64,000 nt of DNA from Pseudomonas putida (GTDB lineage Bacteria; Pseudomonadota; Gammaproteobacteria; Pseudomonadales; Pseudomonadaceae). Shown here in pieces: positions 26,426 to 35,483 of this stretch. The position numbers and the translations under genes are program-made. The DNA is taken from NCBI GenBank assembly GCA_041879295.1, contig CP047152.1:3477501-3541500 (forward strand), written 5' to 3'. The notes under the pieces were generated by a model. The model was not told the DNA's origin. It worked only from the letters and a program-made list of their open reading frames with translations, and made no database searches. Positions within the stretch are counted from its first letter, which is position 1. The number at the start of each line of letters is the position of its first letter.

Positions 26426-27370
26426 CTATGGCGAACCCGCATGCCCGCCCTGCACACCAAACTGCGACTGGCGCCACAACTCGAATACCCGGTTACGCAA
26501 CCAGCGGTGCTCGGCCGAGGCCTGCAGGCGCTGGTGCCACACAACCCAGTACCGCTGGCTGTGGTCGATAAAGCCCAGTGGCCGCCAGGCCAGATCATGC
26601 AAACGGCTCAACTGCCGGGCGATGTGCTCGGGGACCGTGGCCACGGCCTGGCTGCTGGCAATCACGTTGACCGTGGCGGAGAAAAACGGCACTTCCAGGC
26701 TGACCCGCCGCTGCAGGCCCTGCGCGCGCAGATGGCGGTCGATGAAGCTGTCCTTGTCCCCGCCGCCGGAGATACGTACGTGCTTGTGCGCCAGGTAGTC
26801 GGCCTGGCTGAGCGCGCCATGTGCAGTCAGCGGGTGATCGCGGCGCATCAGGCACACTGCGCGGTCCTCCCCCAGCAGGCGCCCGTGCAGGTTGGGCGGC
26901 GACTCGTCGAACAATGTGGTCGCCAGGTCGATTTCGCCACTGGCCAGCAAGGCATACTGGCCGGCTTGCCAGGTGCGATACTCCAGCGAAACGCAGGGCG
27001 CTTCGTGCTCCAGCGCAGCGACCAGCAACGGCAGCATGTGCTCGGCCACATAGTCCGAGGCAGCCAGGCAGAAGCGCCGCTCGCAGCGGGCCGGGTCGAA
27101 TACGGCAGGTTGGCGCAGCGCCTGCAGTTCTTCGAGCACTTGGCGCAAAGGCTCGACCAGGGCTTCGGCGTGCTCGCTAAGCACGTAACCACGCCCTTGG
27201 CGCACCAGCAATGGATCATCGAAGGCTTCGCGCAGGTGGGCCAACTGGCGGCTAAGGGCCGATTGGCTGACGCCTAGGCGCTCGGCCGCGTGGCTGAGGT
27301 TTTTAAGCTGCAACAGGTGGTCGAGGGTACGCAGGTGGGCGAGGCTGAGGGAGGCGAAGGTGGGGTTCAT
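26426..27370 (-). CDS. LysR-family transcriptional regulator upstream of ddc
   Basis: A 314-residue LysR protein of standard length. The helix-turn-helix lies at about 10-70 (LSHAAERLGVSQSALSRQLAHLREAF). The effector domain is of the NodD/PcpR-like group that often ends with LR..W....H..HRWLR, seen here as WHQRLQASAEHRWLRN. It is encoded directly before ddc on the same strand, so ddc is its likely target or co-transcribed partner. The start ATG at 27370 is the first reasonable one. No operator was identified. Confidence 0.85.
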   Translation of the reverse strand: MNPTFASLSLAHLRTLDHLLQLKNLSHAAERLGVSQSALSRQLAHLREAFDDPLLVRQGRGYVLSEHAEALVEPLRQVLEELQALRQPAVFDPARCERRFCLAASDYVAEHMLPLLVAALEHEAPCVSLEYRTWQAGQYALLASGEIDLATTLFDESPPNLHGRLLGEDRAVCLMRRDHPLTAHGALSQADYLAHKHVRISGGGDKDSFIDRHLRAQGLQRRVSLEVPFFSATVNVIASSQAVATVPEHIARQLSRLHDLAWRPLGFIDHSQRYWVVWHQRLQASAEHRWLRNRVFELWRQSQFGVQGGHAGSP

Positions 27371-27403
27371 GCAGGCTCCCTGCGGTGGAATTCAAGGGCC
27401 CTC

Positions 27404-27484
27404 TCGCGGGCAAGCCCGCTCTCACAGGGTTCTCACATCGTAAAGCATCGTGAAAAACCTGCGGGAGCGGGCTTGCCCGCGAAC
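27404..27484. repeat. Inverted pair of Pseudomonas REP sequences
   Basis: TCGCGGGCAAGCCCGCTC at 27404-27421 is repeated in reverse complement as GAGCGGGCTTGCCCGCGA at 27464-27481. Each is itself a hairpin. This is the usual two-copy (BIME-like) arrangement of putida-group REP elements, lying between the LysR and YebC-like genes. Confidence 0.8.
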
Positions 27485-27507
27485 AGGCCGCAACGCGGCC
27501 CGGACGA

Positions 27508-28221
27508 TTACTCGGTCAGGCCAACATAGACGTTCTGCACGTCATCGTGCTCGTCGATCGCTTCGAGGAACGCTTCAACCTCAGCCAGTGCTTCTGCACT
27601 CAGGCTCGCCGCGCTTACCGGGTTTTTAGGGGTGTAGCCGATTTTCGCCGCGGTCACGGTGAAACCATGCTCTGGCAGGGCCTTCTGCACCGCGTCCAGG
27701 TCGGTGGTGTCGGTGATGAACAGGGTCGAGCCCTCTTCTTCACCTTCCTCGAAGTCCTGGGCACCGGCTTCGATCGCGGCCATTTCCGGATCAGCGTCAG
27801 CGCTCGCAGGCGTGGCTTCGATCAGGCCTACATGGTTGAAGTCCCACGCTACCGAACCGCTGGCACCCAGCTGGCCCTTGCGGAACAGCACGCGGATCTG
27901 CGCGACGGTGCGGTTGATGTTGTCGGTCAGGCACTCGACGATCAGCGGTACCTGGTGCGGTGCGAAACCTTCATAGCTCACCGCATGGTATTGCACGGCA
28001 TCACCGTCCAGGCCTGCGCCCTTGCGGATTGCCCGATCCAGGGTCTCGCGGGTCATCGAAGCCTTCTTGGCTTGCACGATGGCCAGGCGCAGGCGCGGGT
28101 TCATGTCGGGATCGGCACCCGACTTGGCCGCGATCTGGATTTCCTTGGACAGCTTGCCCATGATCTTGCCTTTGGCATTGGCCGCTGTTTCTTTATGTTT
28201 GGCTTTCCACTGTGCGCCCAT
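27508..28221 (-). CDS. YebC/PmpR-family protein, YeeN-type paralogue
   Basis: A 237-residue member of the YebC/PmpR family. It begins [11 protein letters not shown] rather than the MAGHSKWANIKH of the canonical ruvC-linked YebC, which marks the YeeN-type paralogue. The three-domain layout is kept: basic N-terminal [24 protein letters not shown] helix pair, [17 protein letters not shown] central segment, and an acidic C-terminal domain. Family members act as DNA-binding regulators and, for some, assist translation of proline stretches. It stands alone, flanked by REP elements. Confidence 0.87.
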   Translation of the reverse strand: MGAQWKAKHKETAANAKGKIMGKLSKEIQIAAKSGADPDMNPRLRLAIVQAKKASMTRETLDRAIRKGAGLDGDAVQYHAVSYEGFAPHQVPLIVECLTDNINRTVAQIRVLFRKGQLGASGSVAWDFNHVGLIEATPASADADPEMAAIEAGAQDFEEGEEEGSTLFITDTTDLDAVQKALPEHGFTVTAAKIGYTPKNPVSAASLSAEALAEVEAFLEAIDEHDDVQNVYVGLTE

Positions 28222-28318
28222 GTCGACTCTCTTGTTTCAGCGGCCGGTTCAGGAAGCGACCGGCCAAAAGTGGGTGCATTTTATACGCCCTCGAGCATGG
28301 GATCGACAAGAAATCTCA

Positions 28319-29710
28319 TCAGCCTTTATCGGCCTTGCCCGCCGCCGCGGCAAACCGCGCCAACCGCACGTCCAGCCTTCGCGGGCGCACACCACGATCT
28401 TCGGCCTGCTCCTTGCGGCGGATGGCATTGCGCACCATCAGCGAACCCAGGTAGCGGATCGGCTCGGGCGGGAACAGCCCCAGCGGCCCCTTGACCAGCG
28501 GCGACCGGGTCCACGGGTTGTCCAGCCCCAGCGCCAGCGACGAAAGAATCTGCCCGCCCATGTGGCACGGGCCAACGCCGCTGCCGGAGTAACCGAAGCC
28601 GTAGAACACGTTGCCCTGCCCGTCCAACCGGCCAAAGAATGGCAAGCCGGTCACCGAGCGATCCGACGGCCCGTTCCAGCTGGCCGCCAGTGGCACCTCG
28701 GCCAAGGCCGGGAAAAAGCCGCCAAGGCTTTCGCCCAGCAACCGCCGATACGGCGACGGCTGGTCGAACACCGGCAACATGCGCCCGCCATAGGCAAACG
28801 TGTTGCCGCCCTTGCCGAGCATCAGCCGGCCATCGGAGGTGTTGTGGTAGTAGTGCACGAAAATACGCGAGTCGAGCACGCTGATCCCGCTGTCCAGGCC
28901 GATCTGGCGCAGCAGCTCGGGGCACGGTTCGGTAATGACCATGTCGCTGGAAACGATCGCCACACTGCGCTCGAACTGCGGGAAGACGCGCGCCATCCAG
29001 GCATTGAGGCCCAGCACTACACGGTCGGCGCGCAGCGTGCCGTGGGCCGTGCGGACCTGCACCGGGGCACCGTGCTCCAGGCCGGTCATGGCGGTGCCTT
29101 CGTAGAGGCGCACGCCGCGCTGCAAGGCCACCCGGCGCAGGCCGCGCACCAGTTTGCCCGGCTGCACGGTGGCGGCGGCCGGCGAGAACCAGCCTTCCAG
29201 GTGCCGTGCCGAACCGGCCAGGCGCTGCACCTGCTCCAGCGGCAAGCGGCGGAACGAGTTGATGCCCTTGCGCTCCAGCGCGGCGATCACCGCGTCGGTG
29301 GCACCCACCTGGGCTGCATTGGTGGCCGTGTACAGCGTGCCGTCCAAGCGGAAGTCGCAGTCGATGCCATTGGCCGCGCAGAACACACCGATGTCTGTGA
29401 TGCTGCGCTCCGACTCGCGCACCAGCCGTACCGCCTCCTCCTCCCCGAACAGGCGTTCGAGGGTGAAGTACTTGGCCGACCAGGACAACGCACAGCCCCC
29501 ATTGCGGCCGCTGGCACCAGCACCGCAGATGTCGGCCTCGATCAGCACCACATCCAGGGCCGGTACCGCCTCCTTGAGCATCAGCGCTGTCCACAGACCG
29601 GTGTAGCCACCGCCCACAATGCACACATCGCAACGGGTATCGCCTTGCAGCGGCGGGCATACCGCCTCCTGCGCCGAATCCAGGGCCTGTTGCAGCCAGA
29701 AGGGTCTCAT
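28319..29710 (-). CDS. FAD-dependent oxidoreductase, aminophosphonate-oxidase type
   Basis: A 463-residue DAO-family flavoprotein. The FAD-binding motif is CIVGGGYTGLWTALML, followed by VLIEADICGAGASGRNGG. The N-terminus MRPFWLQQAL and overall length match the group annotated as putative aminophosphonate oxidoreductase (related to glutamylputrescine oxidase PuuB). The reaction would be oxidative deamination of an amine side chain, releasing aldehyde and H2O2; an N-substituted aminoethylphosphonate is a reasonable substrate guess from family and neighbours. The ATG at 29710 has AAAGGA upstream. An OPA-type transporter gene ends 14 bp before this start, so the two form an operon. Confidence 0.82.
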   Translation of the reverse strand: MRPFWLQQALDSAQEAVCPPLQGDTRCDVCIVGGGYTGLWTALMLKEAVPALDVVLIEADICGAGASGRNGGCALSWSAKYFTLERLFGEEEAVRLVRESERSITDIGVFCAANGIDCDFRLDGTLYTATNAAQVGATDAVIAALERKGINSFRRLPLEQVQRLAGSARHLEGWFSPAAATVQPGKLVRGLRRVALQRGVRLYEGTAMTGLEHGAPVQVRTAHGTLRADRVVLGLNAWMARVFPQFERSVAIVSSDMVITEPCPELLRQIGLDSGISVLDSRIFVHYYHNTSDGRLMLGKGGNTFAYGGRMLPVFDQPSPYRRLLGESLGGFFPALAEVPLAASWNGPSDRSVTGLPFFGRLDGQGNVFYGFGYSGSGVGPCHMGGQILSSLALGLDNPWTRSPLVKGPLGLFPPEPIRYLGSLMVRNAIRRKEQAEDRGVRPRRLDVRLARFAAAAGKADKG

Positions 29711-29724
29711 TCGCTCGCTTTCCT

Positions 29725-31041
29725 TTAAGTACGCAGTGGCTTGATTGCCATGCTGGTGTTCGGTGCCACGTCGGTGCCTTGCGCGCTGCTGGCCGGGCGG
29801 CTGTTCCAGTGCGGCAGCAACACCAGCGCCGAGAACAGCGCGCAGCCCGCGAACACGATGAACACCGTGACGCCGTCGAAATAACCCGGCAGCAGCCCGC
29901 CCAGCACCGCGCCCACCGACCCACAGCCGTTGACGAAACCTGCTGCGGTAGCGCCGGCCTTGGCGGTGCCGAAGTCGATGGCCGCAGCGCCGCTGATCAT
30001 CGAGTCCGGCCCGTACAGGGTCAGGCCCATGACGAACAGCAAGGCCACCACCAGCAGCACGCTGCCGGTGTGCATGGCCGCCATGAACAACGCCAGTGTC
30101 ACGGTCAGCAGCACCAGGCTGATCACGCAGGCCGGCATGCGGCGGGCGCCAAACAGTTTGTCCGAGGCCAGGCCGATCATGATCGGGCCAAGCAGCCCGG
30201 CCAGTTCGAAAGCGGTCGGGATGATTGCCGCGCCCACCTTGCCCACCGAGGGCATCTGCTCGAAGACGATCACAGGGCCCCACAGCAAGATGGCGTAGCG
30301 CGCCGGCTTCAGCAGGAAGTACGCCAGGCCCAGGGTCAACACCGTGCGGTTGCGCAGGATTTCCCGCAGTGGCGCCCACACGCTGCACAGGTTGTCGGCC
30401 GGGGCCATGCTTTGCGGCTCGGGCTCAACCGCCGGCAAGCCGACGTCCTCAGGTTTGTTGCGCTGCAGGAAGAAGAACAGCACCGCCACCAGCGCCACCA
30501 CGACCGCGCTGGAGAAAAACGCCGCATGCCAGGTGCCCACCAGGGTGTAGGCCCACCAGCCCGCGAACGGCGAGGCTACCAGGCCGCCGAAGGCATAGCA
30601 GGAACTCCACAGGCCCAGCACCCGCCCACGCTGCGAAGCCGGGAAGAAGCTGCCGATGTTCTTGCACAAGCCGGCCCAGCCAGTGGATTGCGCCAGCCCC
30701 TGTACCAGCATGCAGGTGGCGAAGATCGGGAAGGTTGCGTAACTGCCCATCACCACTGCCGCCGCCGCAGAGATCAGCAACCCGCCCAGTACGACCACGC
30801 GAGGGCCGAAGCGGTCGGCAAGCATGCCCCAGGTGAACTGGCCCACGGCATAGGCGGCCAGGTAGATGGCGTCCAGGTTGGCCATGGCGGCCTTGTCGAG
30901 CATGAAACCTGGGTCTTCGGCGATGCCCAGCTTGGCCACCGAGAAGGCTTTGCGGGTGAAGTAGAAGGCGGCGTAAGCCAGCCAGGTGATGGCGAAAATC
31001 TGGATGCGCCAGCGTTTGAACGCGGCTAGGGAATGGTTCAT
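29725..31041 (-). CDS. MFS transporter of the OPA (organophosphate:phosphate antiporter) type
   Basis: A 438-residue twelve-helix transporter. It has the OPA/GlpT-UhpT-PgtP layout: WLAYAAFYFTRKAFSVAK in helix 1, GMLADRFGPR after helix 2, and the GWAGLCKNIGSFFP and WSSCYAFGGLVASP segments typical of the group. OPA proteins exchange phosphorylated compounds for phosphate, and homologues serve phosphonates. The gene is directly upstream of the FAD oxidase (14 bp) and divergent from a LysR gene. This fits uptake of an aminophosphonate; the substrate is inferred from context only. Confidence 0.83.
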   Translation of the reverse strand: MNHSLAAFKRWRIQIFAITWLAYAAFYFTRKAFSVAKLGIAEDPGFMLDKAAMANLDAIYLAAYAVGQFTWGMLADRFGPRVVVLGGLLISAAAAVVMGSYATFPIFATCMLVQGLAQSTGWAGLCKNIGSFFPASQRGRVLGLWSSCYAFGGLVASPFAGWWAYTLVGTWHAAFFSSAVVVALVAVLFFFLQRNKPEDVGLPAVEPEPQSMAPADNLCSVWAPLREILRNRTVLTLGLAYFLLKPARYAILLWGPVIVFEQMPSVGKVGAAIIPTAFELAGLLGPIMIGLASDKLFGARRMPACVISLVLLTVTLALFMAAMHTGSVLLVVALLFVMGLTLYGPDSMISGAAAIDFGTAKAGATAAGFVNGCGSVGAVLGGLLPGYFDGVTVFIVFAGCALFSALVLLPHWNSRPASSAQGTDVAPNTSMAIKPLRT

Positions 31042-31225
31042 GTAAGTCTGACCTCTTGCTCAAGTGTGCCGGCAGAATGTGAAGAAACGCCTGTCTTGTT
31101 CTTGTGTTACGCACAGCGATGACGAGGCTGTCATCGGGTCAGGTGGCGCCGTGTGAGCGCCATGGCCCTGGCGGCATTCGTGGTGCCAGCGTCGGGCTGA
31201 AATCCATGGAAACAGTTGCTGTAAG

Positions 31226-31246
31226 ATAAATAAAATCGATTTATCG
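31226..31246. promoter_or_regulatory. Palindromic operator GATAAAT-N7-ATTTATC between OPA transporter and LysR gene
   Basis: A perfect 7-bp inverted repeat with 7-bp spacer lies 39 bp before the LysR start in the 243-bp divergent spacer. It is flanked by GTAA and, three bases out, TTAC. Site, symmetry and position suit autoregulation by the LysR protein and control of the transporter-oxidase operon. Confidence 0.5.
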
Positions 31247-31284
31247 TATTACACACATAAGCTCAGCTTGTTACTGAGGTCGTC

Positions 31285-32154
31285 ATGTCGGTTTCCCACG
31301 CTCAACTCAAGGCTTTCCACGCGGTGGCCGTGCACGGTAGCTTTACCCGCGCCGCAGAAAAGTTGTTTCTTACCCAGCCTGCGGTGTCCGACCAGGTGCG
31401 CAAACTGGAGGAGCGCTTCGGCGTATTGCTGTTCCACCGCAACAAACGCTCGGTGCAGCTCACCGACCTTGGCGAGCGGCTGCTGGGCATCAGCCAGCGC
31501 CTGTTCGCCTGCGAGGCCGAAGCCCAGGAGCTGCTGCACGACTCGCGTGCACTGCAGACCGGCAGCCTGGTGCTGGCAGTGGATGCGCCGGTGCACGTGC
31601 TGCCGCAGATCGCCCGCTTCTGCCAGCGCTATCCGGGGATCCAGGTGAAGATCGAAACCGGCAACACCGACGAATCATTGGCGCGGCTGTTCAGCTATCA
31701 GGCTGACCTGGCCCTGCTGGGCCGGGATGTCGATGACGAGCGCCTGCATTGCCTGCCGCTGCGTCGTGACCCGATGGTGGCGTTCGTTTCCCACCACCAC
31801 CCATGGGCCAGCCGCGGCTCGATCAGCCTGGCCGACCTGGACGACACGCCACTGGTGCTGCGCGAGCCCGGCTCGGTGACGCGGCAGACGCTGGAAGAAG
31901 AGATGCAACGTGCCGGCCTGCGGATGCGCGCAGCGATCCAGGTGGAGGGGCGGGAAGCGGCGCGTGAAGCAGTGGTGGTAGGGATTGGTGTGGGCGTGGT
32001 GTCTGCGGCGGAGTTTGGTGCCGATGCGCGGGTATGTGCGTTACCGATAGTGGATTGCCAGCGCCATTTGACCGAGACCCTGGTGTGCCTGAGCGAGCAG
32101 CGAACCCGCCGGGTGGTGGCGACTTTCCTGCAGATGGTCGAGGAAAGGGTGTAG
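31285..32154 (+). CDS. LysR-family regulator, aminophosphonate-catabolism type
   Basis: A 289-residue LysR protein. It starts SHAQLKAFHAVAVHGSFTRA with helix-turn-helix through residue ~65, and then a substrate-binding domain of the CysB-like fold. The N-terminal sequence is close to the LysR group associated with 2-aminoethylphosphonate catabolism. It is divergent from the OPA transporter and FAD oxidase genes and very likely controls them; a strong palindrome lies in the shared spacer. The assignment to phosphonate metabolism depends on family resemblance recalled from memory. Confidence 0.82.
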   Translation: MSVSHAQLKAFHAVAVHGSFTRAAEKLFLTQPAVSDQVRKLEERFGVLLFHRNKRSVQLTDLGERLLGISQRLFACEAEAQELLHDSRALQTGSLVLAVDAPVHVLPQIARFCQRYPGIQVKIETGNTDESLARLFSYQADLALLGRDVDDERLHCLPLRRDPMVAFVSHHHPWASRGSISLADLDDTPLVLREPGSVTRQTLEEEMQRAGLRMRAAIQVEGREAAREAVVVGIGVGVVSAAEFGADARVCALPIVDCQRHLTETLVCLSEQRTRRVVATFLQMVEERV

Positions 32155-32163
32155 GCCTGTGCT

Positions 32164-32257
32164 GGCCTTTTCACGGGCTCGCCCGCTCCCACAGGTCCTG
32201 CGCAGCATCCACAATCCGCGGTGAAGCTGTGGGACCGGGCGAGCCCGCGAAGGGGCC
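32164..32257. repeat. Inverted pair of REP sequences
   Basis: GGGCTCGCCCGCTCCCACAG at 32175-32194 recurs in inverted form as CTGTGGGACCGGGCGAGCCC at 32227-32246, flanked by GGCC(TTTTC) and (GAAGG)GGCC. This is a second two-copy REP (BIME-like) element, here downstream of the LysR gene. Confidence 0.75.
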
Positions 32258-32310
32258 AGTTCAGGCAACCCAACTATGCTGGGATAACCTCGATCCGTGG
32301 GCACCCACCC

Positions 32311-32682
32311 ATGCTCTACCGCCTTGCCGCCGACACCTTGGTGCTGCTGCACCTGGCCTTCATTCTGCTGGTGCTGTTCGGCGGCCTGCTGGTGCTGCGC
32401 TGGCGCCCTGCCCTGTTGCTGCACTTGCCGGCCCTGGCCTGGGGCCTGGCGGTGGAGTGCCTGCATCTGGGCTGCCCGCTCACCACCTGGGAAAACCGCA
32501 TGCGCAATGCCGCCGGTGACGCAGGTTACCGGGGCGGTTTCGTCGAGCACTACATCTGGCCACTGATCTACCCCGCCGGCCTCACCCCGCAGACCCAGCT
32601 GCTGCTGGGCACCCTCGTGCTGGCGCTGAACCTCGGCATCTACAGCTACGTGGCCTGGCGCTGGCGCCGTCCTAGCGGGTAG
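32311..32682 (+). CDS. DUF2784 family small membrane protein
   Basis: A 123-residue inner-membrane protein with three predicted helices (about 8-28, 33-50 and 97-118). The conserved CPLTTWENRMR motif (50s-60s) and GGFVEHYIWPLIYPAGLT segment define DUF2784. Family function is unknown. It overlaps the tail of the convergent tam gene by 11 bp. The start ATG at 32311 is chosen because the first helix begins right after it. Confidence 0.82.
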   Translation: MLYRLAADTLVLLHLAFILLVLFGGLLVLRWRPALLLHLPALAWGLAVECLHLGCPLTTWENRMRNAAGDAGYRGGFVEHYIWPLIYPAGLTPQTQLLLGTLVLALNLGIYSYVAWRWRRPSG

Positions 32683-33448
32683 CGATCACGAACAACCGCG
32701 GGAAGGGCAACAGGACCTTGCCATCAGAGGCCGGCGGGTAATCGCGCTGCATGGCCTGCAGGTACATCTGCAGGAAGTCAGCCTGCTCCTGCTCATCAAG
32801 CCTGGCCAGATAAGGCCGCAACGCCGAGCCCTTGAACCATTCCACTACCGCTTCGGCGCCGCCCATCAACGGGTGATGATAGGTGGTGCGCCAAACGTCC
32901 ACCCGTGCGCACAGCGGGCTGAGCAAGTCGTAGTAGAACGCCGCGTTGTGCCGTGGCGGCAACTGCAAGTCGGCGAACTTCGCCGCCCAGGGGCCTTGGC
33001 TTGCGATCTCGCGCAACTGCCGGTGGGCCGGTTCGTCGAGGTTGTCCGGGGTCTGCACGGCCAGGCTGGCGCCCTCGCTGAGCTGGCGCACCAGGTGCGG
33101 ATACAGCAAGGCGTGGTCAGGCACCCATTGCAGCGAGGCATTGGCCAGGATCAAGTCCTGCGGCTCGGGGGCAGTCCAGCCGGCAATGTCGGCAATGACC
33201 GTGCGCACACGCGGGATGCACAGCCGCTTGCGCTCACGGGCCTTGTCGATCATGTCCGGGTCGCTGTCCAGTGCCGTCACCTGGGCATCGGGGTAACGTT
33301 GCAGCAGCACCTCGGTCGAGTTGCCGGGGCCGCACCCCAAGTCAGTGGCGTGGCGCACCGGCCGTGGCGGGATGGCGGCAATCAGGTCGCGTACGGCGCG
33401 CGTGCGTTCGTCTTCGAACAGGGAATACTGGGTGGCGGACCAGGCCAT
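32672..33448 (-). CDS. tam: Trans-aconitate 2-methyltransferase
   Basis: A 258-residue SAM-dependent methyltransferase matching Tam in length and motifs. It opens WSATQYSLFEDERTRAVRDL; the SAM motif is ATDLGCGPGNSTEVL, then TALDSDPDMI, and the family signature NASLQWVPDH with Trp follows. Tam methylates trans-aconitate, an inhibitor of aconitase, in the cytoplasm. The ATG at 33448 has AAAGGAG eight bases ahead. The 11-bp overlap with the convergent DUF2784 gene is at the 3' end. Confidence 0.88.
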   Translation of the reverse strand: MAWSATQYSLFEDERTRAVRDLIAAIPPRPVRHATDLGCGPGNSTEVLLQRYPDAQVTALDSDPDMIDKARERKRLCIPRVRTVIADIAGWTAPEPQDLILANASLQWVPDHALLYPHLVRQLSEGASLAVQTPDNLDEPAHRQLREIASQGPWAAKFADLQLPPRHNAAFYYDLLSPLCARVDVWRTTYHHPLMGGAEAVVEWFKGSALRPYLARLDEQEQADFLQMYLQAMQRDYPPASDGKVLLPFPRLFVIATR

Positions 33449-33574
33449 GTGCGGCTCCTTTGGGCGGGCAATGTGCCTAGCATATGCCATCTGTCGCCCG
33501 GCGGGACGGTTGCGCAGGGATAACACCGGAACTGATCACCTATGCTTGAAGTCAGTCCTTCCATGCGCACGCCC

Positions 33575-33742
33575 ATGAAGACCTACATCGCCCTCGCCAT
33601 CCTGGCCCTGATCGCCGCGGCCGCCCTGCTCGGTTCACCGTGGATGAACCAGCGTTTCCACATGCCCGCAGAAAAAGCCCAGGCCCAACAACGCGAAACG
33701 GCCGGGTCCCCAAGGGAGCCGGCCGTTTCCAGACGCGAGTGA
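33575..33742 (+). CDS. Possible small membrane-anchored protein (55 aa)
   Basis: A short frame with a hydrophobic segment (IALAILALIAAAALLG, residues 4-19) followed by a polar Gln/Arg/Glu-rich tail. It could be a single-pass small protein. No clear Shine-Dalgarno precedes any of its ATGs (33542, 33563, 33575), and its last third overlaps the inverted repeat that looks like the terminator of the convergent permease gene. It may therefore be a chance frame. No family is recognised. Confidence 0.3.
   Translation: MKTYIALAILALIAAAALLGSPWMNQRFHMPAEKAQAQQRETAGSPREPAVSRRE
33697..33731 (-). terminator. Terminator hairpin of the gabP-type permease gene
   Basis: GAAACGGCCGG and CCGGCCGTTTC form an 11-bp perfect inverted repeat about 15 bases past the permease stop. 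On the minus strand the hairpin begins just after the stop codon. It lacks a long T-tract beyond the TTTC of the stem. Confidence 0.55.
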
Positions 33743-33745
33743 CGC

Positions 33746-35158
33746 TTAGTGCTGCTTGCTACCAGAGCGGATCTGGTGCACCACACCCATTGCCACCACG
33801 ACCGCCGCAGCGATACCGGTGGAAATGACCAGGATCTGATAGTCAGGCATGAAGGCCATGGTGACCAGGGCAGCCACGATGAACGCGATCACCAGGTAGG
33901 TCAGCCACGGGAACAGCCACATCTTCAGGCGTACTTCCTTACCTTGGGCAATCAGCTTGCGGCGCATGCGCAGTTGCGAGAAGGCGATGACCAGGTACAC
34001 CAGCAGGGCGATCATGCCGGTGGTGTTCATCAGGGTGTCCAGCACGTCTTTCGGGCGCAGGGTCTCGCTGAAGTTGATCAACGCACATACCACGGCCACG
34101 GCGCACGAACCCATGATCGCGTACACCGGTACACCGGTACCGGCGCGGGTGATCTTGAAGAACGACGGCGCGTCGCCACGCTGGGCCAGGGAGAACAGCA
34201 TGCGCGATGCGGTGTAGTGGCCAGAGATCAGGCAGCTGCTCACCGAAGTCAGCACCACGAAGTTCATCAGCAGCTCGGCATACGGCACGCCCAGCAGTTC
34301 CAGGGTACGGCGGTAAGCGCCATAGCCAGAAACCCCCAGGTGCGGGTCGTTCCACGGTACCAGGCAGACGATCAGGAAGATCGAACCGACGTAGAACAGG
34401 CACACACGCCAGACCACCGAGTTGGTTGCCTTGACGATCTGCGCAGCCGGGTCTTTGGCTTCGGAAGCGGCGATGGTGACGATTTCGGCGCCGAGGAAGG
34501 CGAACATCACCCCGAGCAAGGCACCGATCACCGTGGTGATGCCATTGGGCATGAAGCCTTCGGCAGTGAGGTGGCTGATGCCACGCACTTCACCGAACTG
34601 CCAGATGTTCATCACGGCAGCGGTACACACGATCAGGAAGCAGACGATCGCAATCACCTTGATCAAGGCGAACCAGAACTCGAACTCACCGTAGTGCTTG
34701 ACGTTGAAGAAGTTGACGGTGATCAGCAACAGGGTCGTGGCCAGCACGAACACGTTGACGCTAACGTCGGGGAAGAAGCCATGCAGGATCTTGCCCGCCA
34801 CATAGGCTTCCCAGGCCATGAGGATGACCCAATACCACCAGTACAGCCAGCCGATGGTAAAACCGGCCCAACGGCCAATGGCGCGGTCGGCGTAGGTTGA
34901 GAACGAGCCGGTGTCAGGCGAGGAAGTCGCCATTTCACCCAGCATGCGCATGATCAGCACCACCAGGATGCCGCCTGCCAGGTAGGCCAGGACAGCGGCT
35001 GGGCCGGCACTGTGGATCACGCTGCCGGATCCGACGAACAAGGCGCCGCCAATAACCCCGGCGATCGACATCATCGTCAGGTGGCGCGACTTCAGCGAGG
35101 CACTGAGCTTGCTCTCGTGCCCGCTTTTCGCGGTGGTGGTTGTGGATGTTGCGTCCAT
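33746..35158 (-). CDS. gabP: Amino-acid permease, GABA-permease type
   Basis: A 470-residue APC-superfamily transporter with twelve expected helices. The N-terminal SRHLTMMSIAGVIGGALFVGSG and GEMATSSPDTGSFSTYADRAIG motifs are the AAT-family signature. The whole resembles GabP more than aromatic or proline permeases. It imports 4-aminobutyrate or similar with protons. A MocR-type regulator is encoded divergently 325 bp away, which suits GABA-related control, although no gabT/gabD is nearby. Substrate assignment is by resemblance. Confidence 0.82.
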   Translation of the reverse strand: MDATSTTTTAKSGHESKLSASLKSRHLTMMSIAGVIGGALFVGSGSVIHSAGPAAVLAYLAGGILVVLIMRMLGEMATSSPDTGSFSTYADRAIGRWAGFTIGWLYWWYWVILMAWEAYVAGKILHGFFPDVSVNVFVLATTLLLITVNFFNVKHYGEFEFWFALIKVIAIVCFLIVCTAAVMNIWQFGEVRGISHLTAEGFMPNGITTVIGALLGVMFAFLGAEIVTIAASEAKDPAAQIVKATNSVVWRVCLFYVGSIFLIVCLVPWNDPHLGVSGYGAYRRTLELLGVPYAELLMNFVVLTSVSSCLISGHYTASRMLFSLAQRGDAPSFFKITRAGTGVPVYAIMGSCAVAVVCALINFSETLRPKDVLDTLMNTTGMIALLVYLVIAFSQLRMRRKLIAQGKEVRLKMWLFPWLTYLVIAFIVAALVTMAFMPDYQILVISTGIAAAVVVAMGVVHQIRSGSKQH

Positions 35159-35483
35159 CAGTTGTGTACCCCGTGCTTCTTTTTATCCAAGGAAAACTGT
35201 GAAACCCCGATGGCTGGCGATTTCACCTGTACATCAGTGCTAATGCGGGCAGGATGGTGTGAACGAACACACGCAGGCCTTCCATGGCGGCCTGCTGACG
35301 CGCCCCAGGGCGACTGCCTGAGGCGAACTGAACATGCTTTATGTGGCGATATCCGACACCTAATGTAAAAATGTACGACGCAGAGAGCCATGCACAGTGG
35401 CATGAATCTCGCACTGCACTGTATAGGTCGCCCATGCAGTACACCCTGCAAACGCCAGGCGATACGCACCCTGAAGGCCCCGA
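35159..35483. other. 325-bp divergent spacer between gabP and mocR-type genes
   Basis: No reading frame here looks coding. It must hold both promoters. Short related words recur (for example TGCACTGTATAGG near 35415 and TGCAGTACACC near 35436, about 20 bp apart), but none is clean enough to call an operator. Relatively AT-rich around 35340-35375. Confidence 0.4.

Noticed and set aside
28022..29728. 568-codon + frame and a 532-codon - frame over the FAD oxidase
   Set aside because: Shadows of the flavoprotein gene, which has the GxGxxG motif in its own frame with correct length.
29711..30388. N-terminal extension of the FAD oxidase frame into the transporter
   Set aside because: The extension is an out-of-frame reading of the OPA transporter gene; the oxidase starts at 29710 with a Shine-Dalgarno.
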